From NCBI GenBank assembly GCA_016845365.1, contig JAERST010000006.1, positions 1 to 54,720 on the forward strand: 54,720 bases of DNA, written 5' to 3'. This DNA comes from Methanobacteriota archaeon. GTDB taxonomy: Archaea; Thermoplasmatota; Poseidoniia; Poseidoniales; Thalassarchaeaceae. Below the pieces are notes generated by a model, which had not been told where the DNA came from, ran no database searches, and was given only the letters and a program-made list of their open reading frames with translations. Shown piece after piece: positions 8,849 to 17,741 of the stretch (position 1 is its first letter; the number at the start of each line of letters is the position of its first letter). The position numbers and the translations under genes were made by a program.

Positions 8849-9928
8849 TTGGAATAGCGGTCCGATGTCGTAGGCGTAGATGCCGCTGACCAAGTAGCCA
8901 AGGATCGCCCCACCATTCAGCAGCGGCAAACCGGGCTGCGGATTTCCCTGCGCAACGAAGTACATCAGAGCCAGATATCCAAGCAGCCCGCCGACGAGCG
9001 TACCGACACCGACAACCAGCTGAGCGAGGTAATACTCGCCAAAGACGCTGAACACTTCAGGCCCCCAATCAGGCAGGAATGACACTGCAGAAATCACCAA
9101 CATTCCTGGGAAAATCACATCGCCAAGCCCCATGAATAGTGCATCACGAGACTTCTTTTTCTTGGGTCGAAGCCTCACGGCTTCGTCGACCATTTCCGCT
9201 TCCATCACACCATCATACCCCGGAGGAGGTGGTGCCACGTCCCCCGCGTGTGCGCCTGACATTATGTCCCCCTCTTGGTCGAGGAATGAGTAGCCCTTTT
9301 CCTTCGGTGCGACCAGCAAAACCGGCAATTTGAGCCCAATCATCGTGTCCGCGAGTTCGAGCATATGCTTGCTTTTGTGGACCGCCCAATAATCGTAAAT
9401 CGCCGCCAGCAGCATGAAGATAATCACCAAAGTCGGAACGAAAGAAATGCCAATCATCACGATGACCCCGGCCCCAACCATCACTCCAACGCTATTGACC
9501 ACATACCACTCTGGGTAACGGTACAAGGCAACCATGCCTGCGATTGTGATGGCGAGCGCGCTGAGTCCGACGGTGGACGCGCTCGCCGCGCCCGCGTAGT
9601 ATAGTATGACGAGCGTGAATGGTTGGAGGGCGTAGAATAGGCTGAGGCTGAGCGCGAGCATCACTATGCCTTTGATGAGGGCGTCGAGGCCCTTGCGCGC
9701 GAGCCAAATTATGGCGACAGTGAAGATTCCAATCATGATTAATTCGAAGAGGATGAATCCAGATTTTGTCGTTCCTTCCTCGCCAAAAGCGCGGGCCTCG
9801 GGAATGTCGTAAAGCGGTTGGATGAATAGTCCGATGGCGATGGTTCCGATGAACATCGCAGCCATTCCGGCCATCGACTCCCACTGATCGACCATCATGT
9901 CGATGACACTTTCATTTTCAGCGGACAC
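8831..9928 (-). CDS. Presenilin / signal-peptide-peptidase-like intramembrane aspartyl protease
   Basis: This is a multi-pass membrane protein with the three signatures of GxGD proteases. Tyr-Asp in AAIYDYW sits about residue 180, GLGDVIFPG about residue 270, and PGLPLLN (the PAL-type motif) is near the C-terminus. The two Asp residues are the expected catalytic pair. A hydrophilic loop rich in Pro, Glu and Lys lies between them, as in the family. I place the start at GTG 9928, which has GGGGGAG upstream. A GTG at 9976 or a double ATG at 9898 cannot be excluded. It is divergent from folC. The substrate is unknown; cleavage of signal peptides or other membrane segments is inferred from the family. 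Confidence 0.85.
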   Translation of the reverse strand: MSAENESVIDMMVDQWESMAGMAAMFIGTIAIGLFIQPLYDIPEARAFGEEGTTKSGFILFELIMIGIFTVAIIWLARKGLDALIKGIVMLALSLSLFYALQPFTLVILYYAGAASASTVGLSALAITIAGMVALYRYPEWYVVNSVGVMVGAGVIVMIGISFVPTLVIIFMLLAAIYDYWAVHKSKHMLELADTMIGLKLPVLLVAPKEKGYSFLDQEGDIMSGAHAGDVAPPPPGYDGVMEAEMVDEAVRLRPKKKKSRDALFMGLGDVIFPGMLVISAVSFLPDWGPEVFSVFGEYYLAQLVVGVGTLVGGLLGYLALMYFVAQGNPQPGLPLLNGGAILGYLVSGIYAYDIGPLFQAITFL

Positions 9929-10004
9929 AGTCTCCCCCAACTTCAAGGCCCATATCACCTTGACCCGTTCCCGCACTGCTGAAAGTGGTGGTGGAGATGC
10001 TACG

Positions 10005-11213
10005 ATGAACGCTCGAGAATGGCTCGATGACCTGCGATTTGTGGGGATGAAGTTAGGTCTCGAGCGGGTCGAGGCGCTCCTCGAGCGCCTCGGAAATCCT
10101 CAGCTCGAATTCCCTTCAATTCATGTCGCTGGGACGAACGGAAAAGGATCTCTTTGTGTTCAACTTTCGGCCAACGCAGCCGCTGCTGGACTGCGCGTTG
10201 GCCTATTCACGACTCCGCACCTCGTCCTCGTCGAGGAGCGGATTCGAGTCGACGGTCGGCCGATTGACTCGGCCGACTTCGACCGACACATCGCTACAAT
10301 TCAGGCTGCGGCGAATGATGGAGAATTGCTTGAGCCGACTTTCTACGAAGTCACCTTCGCCGCCGCCATGCTGCACTTCGCCGAGGTCGGCATCGAGCGC
10401 GCGATAATCGAAACTGGACTCGGCGGGCGCGGTGATGCAACTTGCCTCGTGGATGCCGACCTCTGCATCATCACGACGATTTCGCTCGACCACACAGAGG
10501 TTCTCGGCGATACTCTCGCCGAAATCGCTCGTGAAAAAGCCGGAATCTACCGCCCCGGAGTCCCGCTAATCGCCCTCGAGCCGGACGACCCAGAGGTTAC
10601 AGCGGTCATCGCAGAAATCGCCGGCGATGATTTCTACCTGCACAAAATGCAACGATACCTATCGCCGTGGGAAACTTGGCGCGAATTATCGACGATGGTC
10701 TCAACAGCGATGGGCTGGGGAAGCCAACAAGCCGATTGTAAATGGCCGGGCCGCTCTCCAAATTGGCGACCGAGCCAGATGCCATTCGCCGTCACTTTCA
10801 GCGCGGCCCACAACGACGAGGGATTCGCAGCCGAATTATCGTATATCGAAGAGCCATGCGTCCTCCTCGTCGCCATGTCGCAAAAGCACGACCTGCTACA
10901 AGCGACATCCTTCCTCGCATCCGAATTATTCCACTCCTCCACATTCCGCCACATAGTCATCAGCAAGCCGACGTCGGGCCGACTCCCCGCCGTCGAACCA
11001 GCCGACCTCGCCGCTGCAATCTGCTCAAATAGGCTCGACCCCCCTCTGCTCATCGACGACCCAATTCGGGCCTTCGAGTGGGCCCAGACAATGGCCGAAC
11101 AGGGTGGGGTTCAGTTGGTTGTGATGGGGAGCGTTTACCTCGTTGGCGACATCCTCAAGCATTGGTGTGAGAGCAATAATCTCGACCTTCGCGACGAGTT
11201 GAGCGTGCATTGA
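10005..11213 (+). CDS. folC: Folylpolyglutamate synthase / dihydrofolate synthase
   Basis: This Mur-ligase-family enzyme adds glutamate to folates. Near residue 45 it has the ATP-binding loop HVAGTNGKGS. Further on are ETGLGGRGDATC and a segment with TTISLDHTEVLGDTLAEIAREKAGI, all diagnostic of FolC. The length of about 402 residues is usual. The ATG at 10005 has GGTGGTGGAG just upstream and is preferred over the in-frame ATG at 9897, which would overlap the divergent protease. The region around residues 215-260 is shorter and more divergent than in bacterial FolC. It suggests the cell uses glutamylated folates rather than relying only on methanopterin-type cofactors, which is an inference from this gene. 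Confidence 0.92.
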   Translation: MNAREWLDDLRFVGMKLGLERVEALLERLGNPQLEFPSIHVAGTNGKGSLCVQLSANAAAAGLRVGLFTTPHLVLVEERIRVDGRPIDSADFDRHIATIQAAANDGELLEPTFYEVTFAAAMLHFAEVGIERAIIETGLGGRGDATCLVDADLCIITTISLDHTEVLGDTLAEIAREKAGIYRPGVPLIALEPDDPEVTAVIAEIAGDDFYLHKMQRYLSPWETWRELSTMVSTAMGWGSQQADCKWPGRSPNWRPSQMPFAVTFSAAHNDEGFAAELSYIEEPCVLLVAMSQKHDLLQATSFLASELFHSSTFRHIVISKPTSGRLPAVEPADLAAAICSNRLDPPLLIDDPIRAFEWAQTMAEQGGVQLVVMGSVYLVGDILKHWCESNNLDLRDELSVH

Positions 11214-11248
11214 GAATCAAAAGGGATGACCCACTTCGGGTGCTACGC

Positions 11249-11572
11249 ATGACCTCCAAGGCCGACGACAAGGTGGAAGTGAAAGTCACCGTCGAGTCGA
11301 AAGACACGAGCTCCAAAGTCATCCTCATCCTCCTCATTCTGGTGCTCACCGGACTGATGATTGCGGTCATGGCAAAGGGTGGTCCGGAGGCGCTATTGTC
11401 CGGCGAAGATCGCGGAGTCGGCAATTGCGGCGACGGGGTTGACAACGACAAAGGTGGTCAGGCCGACCGCGACGATCCTGATTGTTATGCCAATCCAGAA
11501 GTCTGGGAGGGCTATGACCCGAGCCGATCGGAGGCGAATCGAGATAACGATCCTCCGGGCGGTCGACCCTGA
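11249..11572 (+). CDS. Small single-pass membrane protein with Cys-bounded Asp/Gly-rich tail
   Basis: The protein has 107 residues from the ATG at 11249, with GGGTG a few bases upstream. A longer version from TTG 11210 would overlap folC. Residues 25-48 are a hydrophobic helix of Ile/Leu/Val. After it comes NCGDGVDNDKGGQADRDDPDC, a Cys-flanked Asp-rich motif like those of secreted calcium-binding repeats in many lipoproteins. The topology suggests an inner-membrane anchor with an external acidic head. It lies between folC and the dCMP deaminase gene, nine bases before the latter. I recognise no family and assign no function. Confidence 0.65.
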   Translation: MTSKADDKVEVKVTVESKDTSSKVILILLILVLTGLMIAVMAKGGPEALLSGEDRGVGNCGDGVDNDKGGQADRDDPDCYANPEVWEGYDPSRSEANRDNDPPGGRP

Positions 11573-11581
11573 GGTGAAATC

Positions 11582-12019
11582 ATGAGTGAGAAATGGGATG
11601 CACGTTTCATCGACCTGGCCAAGCACATTTCCGAGTGGTCGAAGGACCCATCGACGAAAGTTGGTTGCGTTGTTGTTGGTGAAGACCGCGAGGTCCGCTC
11701 GACAGGATTCAACGGATTTCCTCGCGGGATTGAGGATACTGCGACGCGGTTGAACGATAGGGCGCAGAAATATCCGATGATTTGCCACGCCGAAGAGAAT
11801 GCGATTATGCACGCCGCGCGCATTGGAATTTCTCTCAAGGGCTGCACCGCTTACGTCACTTGGCCGCCTTGTTCGCGGTGCGCGCGCTCTTTGATTCAGG
11901 CCGGTGTCAGCGAGGTTGTTTATCCGGCCGATTCGGAAATCCCTGAGCGATGGCGAGAAGATTTCGATATCTCCAACCAAATGATGTCTGAGGCTGGAGT
12001 TCTAACTCGCTCAGTTTGA
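11582..12019 (+). CDS. dCMP deaminase (deoxycytidylate deaminase)
   Basis: This zinc-dependent deaminase converts dCMP to dUMP for thymidylate synthesis. The motifs are present in order: DPSTKVGCVVV, the zinc and proton-shuttle motif CHAEENAIMHAA, and TWPPCSRCARSLIQAGV with the two Cys ligands. The length of 145 residues is normal. The ATG at 11582 is preceded by GAGGTGAAATC. Its end overlaps by nine bases with the end of the convergent kinase-like gene. The dCMP rather than cytidine specificity is inferred from overall pattern and the STKVGC segment. Confidence 0.9.
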   Translation: MSEKWDARFIDLAKHISEWSKDPSTKVGCVVVGEDREVRSTGFNGFPRGIEDTATRLNDRAQKYPMICHAEENAIMHAARIGISLKGCTAYVTWPPCSRCARSLIQAGVSEVVYPADSEIPERWREDFDISNQMMSEAGVLTRSV

Positions 12020-12583
12020 GAGAATGTTCCACAGGTCTTCGAGATCTGAATGGAGTTCTGAGAGTTCTCCATCGTTGATGAGAATCATATCGGCGAGGGC
12101 GGCCGTTGCATCGAGTGCTTGGCCGGCCTCGTCTTTGGCGACCGCTTCCGACTGCTCCTGAGCGAAGAAAGTCTCGCGGTCGAGCGCGTCGCCAGCGCGC
12201 GCGCGAGCTTGGGCGCGCTGCCAGCGTGATTCCATTCCAGCGCGCACTTCGATGAGAACGAAATCCTCGCGCCCGCGAAGCGCTTCGACCTCGCCGGGTG
12301 TACGGATAGAATCGATGACCGCATCCGCACCGGCGAGTCGTTCCAATAACATCTCAGCAAGAATTCCTGCGCCGCCCGCGCGGCGCAGCTCGCGCCCACC
12401 CTCAATCAATGCAGTTCGCGATTCCTCAATCCCCTGCTCGCGCAGGTGGGCGCGTATCGAATCAGAGCAAGATTCGCTCACCAATCCCTTGTCGACGAAC
12501 CATGCGACGACGGTGGATTTGCCTGAGGCGTTGCGGCCGGTGAGTCCGATGAGCACATTGGCTTGGAGTGGGCGCTCGTCCAT
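12011..12583 (-). CDS. P-loop nucleotide-kinase-like protein (UPF0200-like)
   Basis: The protein has 190 residues with a P-loop GLTGRNASGKST at residues 13-24, and VIDSIRTPGEVEALR followed by FVLIEVRA in the middle. This layout (P-loop, SIRTPGEVE, then an Arg-rich lid with ESRWQRAQARARAGD) resembles archaeal UPF0200 proteins, which are related to dephospho-CoA kinase and other NMP kinases. Its substrate is unknown. The ATG at 12583 is just 18 bases after the end of the Lhr gene, and both are on the minus strand, so they may be co-transcribed. The tail overlaps the dCMP deaminase gene end to end. Confidence 0.75.
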   Translation of the reverse strand: MDERPLQANVLIGLTGRNASGKSTVVAWFVDKGLVSESCSDSIRAHLREQGIEESRTALIEGGRELRRAGGAGILAEMLLERLAGADAVIDSIRTPGEVEALRGREDFVLIEVRAGMESRWQRAQARARAGDALDRETFFAQEQSEAVAKDEAGQALDATAALADMILINDGELSELHSDLEDLWNILSN

Positions 12584-12601
12584 ATCGTTTCTGATGGTGG
12601 C

Positions 12602-15600
12602 TCAACCCCAGTATCGCCGCGTCTTTGCGTACTGTAACTCTGCATTGTGGATTGCTCGCAGCAATTTGATTCGGTCTCCTCGGGTGTGACCTCGAAGCAA
12701 CCTCGTCGCCGTTCCCTCTGCCACTCCTCGTGCCATCATCGCTAACACTGCGTCGTGGCCATGGGTGCGAATTAATTCGGCATTTTTCTTCATGCGCCCG
12801 CGGTCTTTTGGGTCGGAGCTTTCTATCCAATCGACGAGCATCGATTCCATCCGCTCCGGGGCGCATGCTCGCATCGTGCCGTTGCAGCCTGGGCAAGGCT
12901 CGATGCGGTCCTCCATTCGACCGACGCGCTTGCGCGTCTTGTCTTTGCAATTGAGGCAGATTAGGACGCAGCGTTCTGCGAGCAGTCGAGTTTCGAGGCG
13001 CTCGCGCAGTTGTGCGTCCGACCAAGCGGGTAGGAGTAGGTCGCGTTCTGATTTTGGTGAGAGTCCCAATGGCCCGCTTGGTGTGTGGTGGATTTCGATT
13101 TTTCCGGATTGAATTTCGCGGATGAGATCCATCGTGCCTTCGATATCCATCCGCTCGTGGAAGAGTTTTGACAGCGCTTCCTCGACAACGGGTGTGCCTC
13201 GGTAGCGCTGCATCAGCCCCTGCAGATTGACTCTGCGTGGGTCTGCTGCCTTCTGCAATACGCCCATTTTTCTGGCGACTTGGACGAGGCGCCAGCGTAG
13301 AGCTCGTCCGTTTGGGATGGTCATTCTGAGGATTGTTTCGAGGGCTTCGGGAGAGGTTTCGGTCAGCCATTCGATTACGTGACCTGCGGTGGTTCCCGGG
13401 ACTCTGAAGGCGATTCGATAGGGGTCGGTCAATGTGGTTCCCATCTTGCCTTCGCGCATCGAGCCCATGGCTTGGATGAAGTGGGCGAGGGTCTCGTTGA
13501 TTCTGCTTCCGCGGCAGGTGTTGAGGACGATTGTGTTCTCTCTGTTTTCGATGGTTAGGGTGGTGTCTGTGGGTAATGTTTGGGCCGCGTCGAGATGCTG
13601 GGCGACTGCGGTTAGCAGGTCTGCACGTGCCTCGTCAGAGAGTGGATAATCATCGAAATCGATGTCTTTGGGTCCGGCTTCGATTGCGCTGATTGCTGTG
13701 GCTGCACTACGGCGCAGTCGCCCGACTTCGAGGGCGACTTCGATTGGGACGGGTGGTAGTTCACCGGACCAAACCGGGGCTTCGCCGGTATCCTTGATCG
13801 GCGCGACCAACAATTCGCTTTGCTCGGGGTCTGCGTCGACTATCAACCAAGTTCGGCCGGCCATGACGAATCTTCGCGGTCGGCCGGCCTCATCTTCGCC
13901 GGTGTCGTTTAGCGAGAGTACGAAGGCCTCGTCGACGCTGCCCAGAGTTTTGCGGGTAACCGCGTCTCGGACGCGGTAGGAAATTTCGTCTGGGATCATC
14001 GAGATGTGCTCGGTTCGGTTGCGTCCGAGGCGTCCGGCTGGTGAGAACCAACCCTGTGCGAGTTCTTTGGGGATGTGCGGGAGCATGGCTCGAAGCCAAT
14101 TCTGTTTGTCTTCGTCGGAGTGTTCCTCGTCCCACGGTGGGCGTTGTTCCGGTATCGCGTCTTTCGGTTTGGCTGTGCGGTTCGCTTTCTCAGCCAAACC
14201 CTCCCACAATCTCGGATGCCAAATCGTCGCGTCGGATTCTTCTGGATTCTCGATGAGTCGCAGTAGCCATCGGTCGTCGAGGACGCGCAGAACTGCGAGG
14301 GTATCGTCCTCGTCCCATTCACGGAAAATTGTCGAGCGGCGTAGTATTTCGCTGGCTTGCCCGATTGGAACTACGCCGCGTTCAGCGGCCATCTGCAGGA
14401 ATTGATTGGCGGCGACGATGGCCGGATCATATCGCCATTCGACGCCTTCGAGTTCTCCAGCCATGGCTCGGCGGGCAATTACTGCACACTCAGCGATATC
14501 GTCGACTTCCCAAGCAAGAACATCGCCACGACCTGTTCCGCCTAGGTGATGCTCGGCACGGCCGACGCGCTGTAGCATTCTGTCGACTGCGCGTGGGCTG
14601 TTGAGTTGGTGAACTCGGCGAATTGCACCGATGTCGATGCCTAGTTCAAGGCTTGAGGTGCAGATGAGTCCGTGTAATTCTCCGGCGCGAAGTGCCTCCT
14701 CCATCTCGCGCCGAGTCTCGGCAGCCAAGCTGCCGTGATGCACTCCGAGCGTAATCTCGGGAACGATTGCAGAGAGGCGTTGAGCGACGGTCTCGGCAGA
14801 CGAGCGCGAATTGACGAATACCAACGAGGGAGGGTCGGCAATCAGAGTGTGAGCAAGGTGGCGAAATGCGGCTATCGACTTAGGCGAAATCGCCCATTCT
14901 CCCGCCAATAATTCATCCTCGGGCGAGGGGGTTTCTCGGTGAACTGTCACTTTGGTAGTTCGCGGCGCGGGACCAAAGATTGGCTCTGCCTCGGCAGACA
15001 TCCAGCCCGCCACTTCGGCTGGGTTCCCTACCGTCGCTGAAAGACCGATGCGCTGTGCGCGACCTTTGGCTCCCTCCAGCGCAGAAATCCGCTCAAGTCC
15101 AATCAATAATTGCGCCCCGCGCTCACTGGCTGCCATATCGTGAACCTCATCGAGGACCACAGCCTTCACTCCAGCCAAGTGTTCGCGCAATCGACTCCCG
15201 AGCAACATAATCTGAGCAGTCTCGGGAGTCGTCACCAGCAGGTTGGGCGGATTGCGGGATTGTTTGGTCCGCTCCTTCTGCGTAGTATCGCCGTGGCGCA
15301 ATCCAACACTCATGCCCAACGGCTCAAGCAATCGAGCCAACCTACGGTCGATATCACGATTCAAGGCGCGCAGCGGTGTGATGTAGAGAATCGACAGGCC
15401 TTGCCAGTCCCCCGCCAGCGCCCTCGAGGCGAGCGGCAGCACCGCCGCCTCGGTCTTACCACTACCAGTCGGCGCGACCAAAATCCGGTCGCGCCCAGCG
15501 ACCAAATCCTCGGTCGCCGCCTCTTGAACCGGAGTCAATTCCCACCCGCGCTCATCCACTAACTCCCGCACCCGCGGGTGAAGAAGGTCGAGCGCATCGA

Positions 15601-15607
15601 GAGCCAT
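12602..15607 (-). CDS. lhr: Lhr-type large ATP-dependent helicase
   Basis: This superfamily 2 helicase has about 1001 residues. It has Q-motif-like TPVQEAA, Walker A APTGSGKTEAA near residue 45, DEVH near 155, LSATVGNP, and in the second RecA domain a LELGIDIG segment followed by RMLQRVGRAEH. The long C-terminal half fits the winged-helix and Lhr-specific domains. Near the C-terminus CLNC and CPGC pairs flank an Arg-rich stretch, forming a four-Cys zinc-finger-like motif. Lhr proteins act in DNA repair or RNA metabolism in archaea. The ATG at 15607 has GGAAGGT just upstream; a TTG at 15622 is an alternative. Confidence 0.9.
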   Translation of the reverse strand: MALDALDLLHPRVRELVDERGWELTPVQEAATEDLVAGRDRILVAPTGSGKTEAAVLPLASRALAGDWQGLSILYITPLRALNRDIDRRLARLLEPLGMSVGLRHGDTTQKERTKQSRNPPNLLVTTPETAQIMLLGSRLREHLAGVKAVVLDEVHDMAASERGAQLLIGLERISALEGAKGRAQRIGLSATVGNPAEVAGWMSAEAEPIFGPAPRTTKVTVHRETPSPEDELLAGEWAISPKSIAAFRHLAHTLIADPPSLVFVNSRSSAETVAQRLSAIVPEITLGVHHGSLAAETRREMEEALRAGELHGLICTSSLELGIDIGAIRRVHQLNSPRAVDRMLQRVGRAEHHLGGTGRGDVLAWEVDDIAECAVIARRAMAGELEGVEWRYDPAIVAANQFLQMAAERGVVPIGQASEILRRSTIFREWDEDDTLAVLRVLDDRWLLRLIENPEESDATIWHPRLWEGLAEKANRTAKPKDAIPEQRPPWDEEHSDEDKQNWLRAMLPHIPKELAQGWFSPAGRLGRNRTEHISMIPDEISYRVRDAVTRKTLGSVDEAFVLSLNDTGEDEAGRPRRFVMAGRTWLIVDADPEQSELLVAPIKDTGEAPVWSGELPPVPIEVALEVGRLRRSAATAISAIEAGPKDIDFDDYPLSDEARADLLTAVAQHLDAAQTLPTDTTLTIENRENTIVLNTCRGSRINETLAHFIQAMGSMREGKMGTTLTDPYRIAFRVPGTTAGHVIEWLTETSPEALETILRMTIPNGRALRWRLVQVARKMGVLQKAADPRRVNLQGLMQRYRGTPVVEEALSKLFHERMDIEGTMDLIREIQSGKIEIHHTPSGPLGLSPKSERDLLLPAWSDAQLRERLETRLLAERCVLICLNCKDKTRKRVGRMEDRIEPCPGCNGTMRACAPERMESMLVDWIESSDPKDRGRMKKNAELIRTHGHDAVLAMMARGVAEGTATRLLRGHTRGDRIKLLRAIHNAELQYAKTRRYWG

Positions 15608-15678
15608 CCGACCTTCCGCCAAGTCCGCCCGTCATGAATCAATGGGTCGGCAAAACGACTACTGAAATCCAAGTAATT

Positions 15679-16704
15679 TCATGGATGAGGAGGAACCTCA
15701 TCCGACCAGTGGTCCATCTCATTCAGGGTGCGAGTCACATTGACCACCTCACCGTCCTCCCAGAAATCCACCGCGATAAAGGTCGGACGGTCATCAAAAA
15801 CCTCCCAACACTCTATCGCGCGCGCGAGCAATTTCTCGTACTCATTCACCGATTCAGCGCGCACCGGATCAGCAAAACCAAAGCTGCTACTCAACCAATT
15901 ATTGAGGTGCCAAGCCTCACTCTCACCACTCCCGCGGCCAACCGTGCAAGACATCTCACTCTCGTCATCCTCGCCATAGGGTGTATCCCAAGAGTGGCTC
16001 CAAGCATGATGCAACCACGGCCAGCGCTCATCATCTGAATAATCCCAAAACACCACCAGATTCTTTCCGGCCAGAACCATATCACCGAGCGCTGGCCACT
16101 CCTCCCCAACCTCATGCACCCAAGTTCTCTCGAGCATGCCGCTGACGTTGAATAGGTACTCGACATGCTCGCCGGGTACGTAATTCTCGATCAACAAAGT
16201 CACCACGTCCCCAGAACTATTGTTCATCAACGAACCCAATTGGCTTAGCCAGGCGAAGGCATCAACCTCGGAGTAAATGCAGGGGTGGAAGAGGGTCGAG
16301 TCGGGGTCCCCGTGGCAGAATCGAACGTCTTCTTTCGCGGTGTCTTCCTTCGATAGATGGTGGATGTCAATCATGAAAGCGCGAATGCCTCCATCCCATT
16401 GAGACTGCAGAGCAGTGTAGTGATTTACCGCCATCCAAACTTCATCTTCGACGGTTGAAAATGAGTTGTGTGTCTCGGCAAATGTGTGGTTATCATAGGC
16501 GCGAAGACAGAATCTCGATTGCCCTTGGCAGATAAGTGTGTCAGATTCGTTTTTGGGGTCGAGGCCGCGCTCCATTTCCCAACCATTCGGCAGTCCATCT
16601 TGGTCCTCGTCGGCCTCGGGGTCGAGTGGTTTTTCGGGTTCAGAAAGGCATCCTGAGAGAATCAGGCTCGATGCGACCAACAGAGCAAAGAGAGCCTGTC
16701 TCAT
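15679..16704 (-). CDS. PI-PLC-like phosphodiesterase lipoprotein
   Basis: The protein starts with a lipoprotein signal peptide (hydrophobic stretch then LILSGC). It continues with an Asp-rich DEDQDGLPNGWE motif of the calcium-binding type. The body shows ETHNSFST, GGIRAFMIDIHH and RFCHGD. These resemble the X-domain of phosphatidylinositol-specific phospholipase C and related TIM-barrel phosphodiesterases, where the His and acidic residues act in catalysis. It is probably anchored outside the membrane and hydrolyses a phosphodiester substrate, which I cannot name. I chose the ATG at 16704 because it gives a signal peptide of usual length; in-frame starts at 16731 and 16734 exist. It is divergent from the next gene. 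Confidence 0.72.
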   Translation of the reverse strand: MRQALFALLVASSLILSGCLSEPEKPLDPEADEDQDGLPNGWEMERGLDPKNESDTLICQGQSRFCLRAYDNHTFAETHNSFSTVEDEVWMAVNHYTALQSQWDGGIRAFMIDIHHLSKEDTAKEDVRFCHGDPDSTLFHPCIYSEVDAFAWLSQLGSLMNNSSGDVVTLLIENYVPGEHVEYLFNVSGMLERTWVHEVGEEWPALGDMVLAGKNLVVFWDYSDDERWPWLHHAWSHSWDTPYGEDDESEMSCTVGRGSGESEAWHLNNWLSSSFGFADPVRAESVNEYEKLLARAIECWEVFDDRPTFIAVDFWEDGEVVNVTRTLNEMDHWSDEVPPHP

Positions 16705-16769
16705 GTATTGTTCAGTCAGTGTCGCGAACATCAATCCATTGGAACGTCACGCGATAAGGGACATATCTC

Positions 16770-17741
16770 ATGAGCGCGGCGTCAGCCATGATGGCAGGGC
16801 CGTTCAAGCGCATGAACCGGGCATTGGACCGATGGTGGATGGGTCACAAGGACAAGCACTACCAGATCGTCTCGACGACCGCGATTCTCTCCACCGCAGC
16901 GACACTTTGGGGGATTCTATTCCTCTTCATTTTGGATGGAACGACCGACCCCACCAAGGCTGCATACGTTCCATGGAGTTGGGCTGGACTGATTTTCGGT
17001 GGGCTCATCGCCTTCTGGGTATTGCCGGAATTCTTCGTTTACTTGGGCCACAAGGCTTCGTTGGATGAGATTTTGTTGCTTGATTCACGGCCCGAGGTTC
17101 TGAGGCGACGCAAGGAGGCTGAGGAGGCTGCTGATATGCTCGGGCCCAGGTATCAGGCGCACCTCGTGCGCCTGTACAATGAGATGGGAATCAAGGTCAG
17201 CTCCCGCTTCAGACATATCGCTCCAGCGGGTTCAGAGGCTTCTGCGGCGGTAGATGCTTCTGCTGGCGATGCAGATTCTCAGGATGCTGAGGATGACTTC
17301 GCCGAGCCTTGGGATGAGATTGAAGTCAAGGCTCACGGCGAAGGCATGAGCGGCTTTTTCTCAGATTGGTGGAATACTGGTAATTCACGCCTGTCTCGCG
17401 AATTACCTCGCGCCACTCTACTTCGCGAGATCAATGCAAATCGCGCCCTCGCGTTGGCTAGCGCTTCGAGCGCGGGACTATTGTTGTGGAACATGGTCTT
17501 CGGCCTCGCGGTCTCAGAAGGTGGAGGTCCGCGAGAATACACAGTTGACCTCTCAATGATGCTCGCTGGTGAATCATCAATTCACGCCACTGCGCCCCAC
17601 TTCGACGGAGTCGGCCTACTACTCGCCGCCACCTCTCTATTCGTCCTCAACCTCACAAGGCCGGTCGGTAAAGCCCGCCCTGCCCGCGCTACTCGAGCAT
17701 CCAAGTCGAGCAAGCGCAGCCAATCTACTGAGGAGGAATGA
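16770..17741 (+). CDS. Four-helix membrane protein of unknown function, coupled to signal peptidase
   Basis: The 323 residues contain about four hydrophobic helices: two at residues 35-95 and two at 225-310. Between them lies a charged, Ala/Asp/Glu-rich cytoplasm-like region with a low-complexity stretch near residue 150-180. The C-terminus is Lys/Arg/Ser-rich. I recognise no family. Its stop codon overlaps the start of the signal peptidase gene in ATGA, so the two are almost surely co-translated. It may therefore work with protein export, but that is only inferred from position. The ATG at 16770 follows a 65-base gap shared with the divergent lipoprotein gene. Confidence 0.7.
   Translation: MSAASAMMAGPFKRMNRALDRWWMGHKDKHYQIVSTTAILSTAATLWGILFLFILDGTTDPTKAAYVPWSWAGLIFGGLIAFWVLPEFFVYLGHKASLDEILLLDSRPEVLRRRKEAEEAADMLGPRYQAHLVRLYNEMGIKVSSRFRHIAPAGSEASAAVDASAGDADSQDAEDDFAEPWDEIEVKAHGEGMSGFFSDWWNTGNSRLSRELPRATLLREINANRALALASASSAGLLLWNMVFGLAVSEGGGPREYTVDLSMMLAGESSIHATAPHFDGVGLLLAATSLFVLNLTRPVGKARPARATRASKSSKRSQSTEEE

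Noticed and set aside
12462-13370. 302-codon minus-strand frame inside the Lhr gene
   Set aside because: Arg/Pro/Ser-rich shadow of Lhr in another frame with no motif and no binding site.
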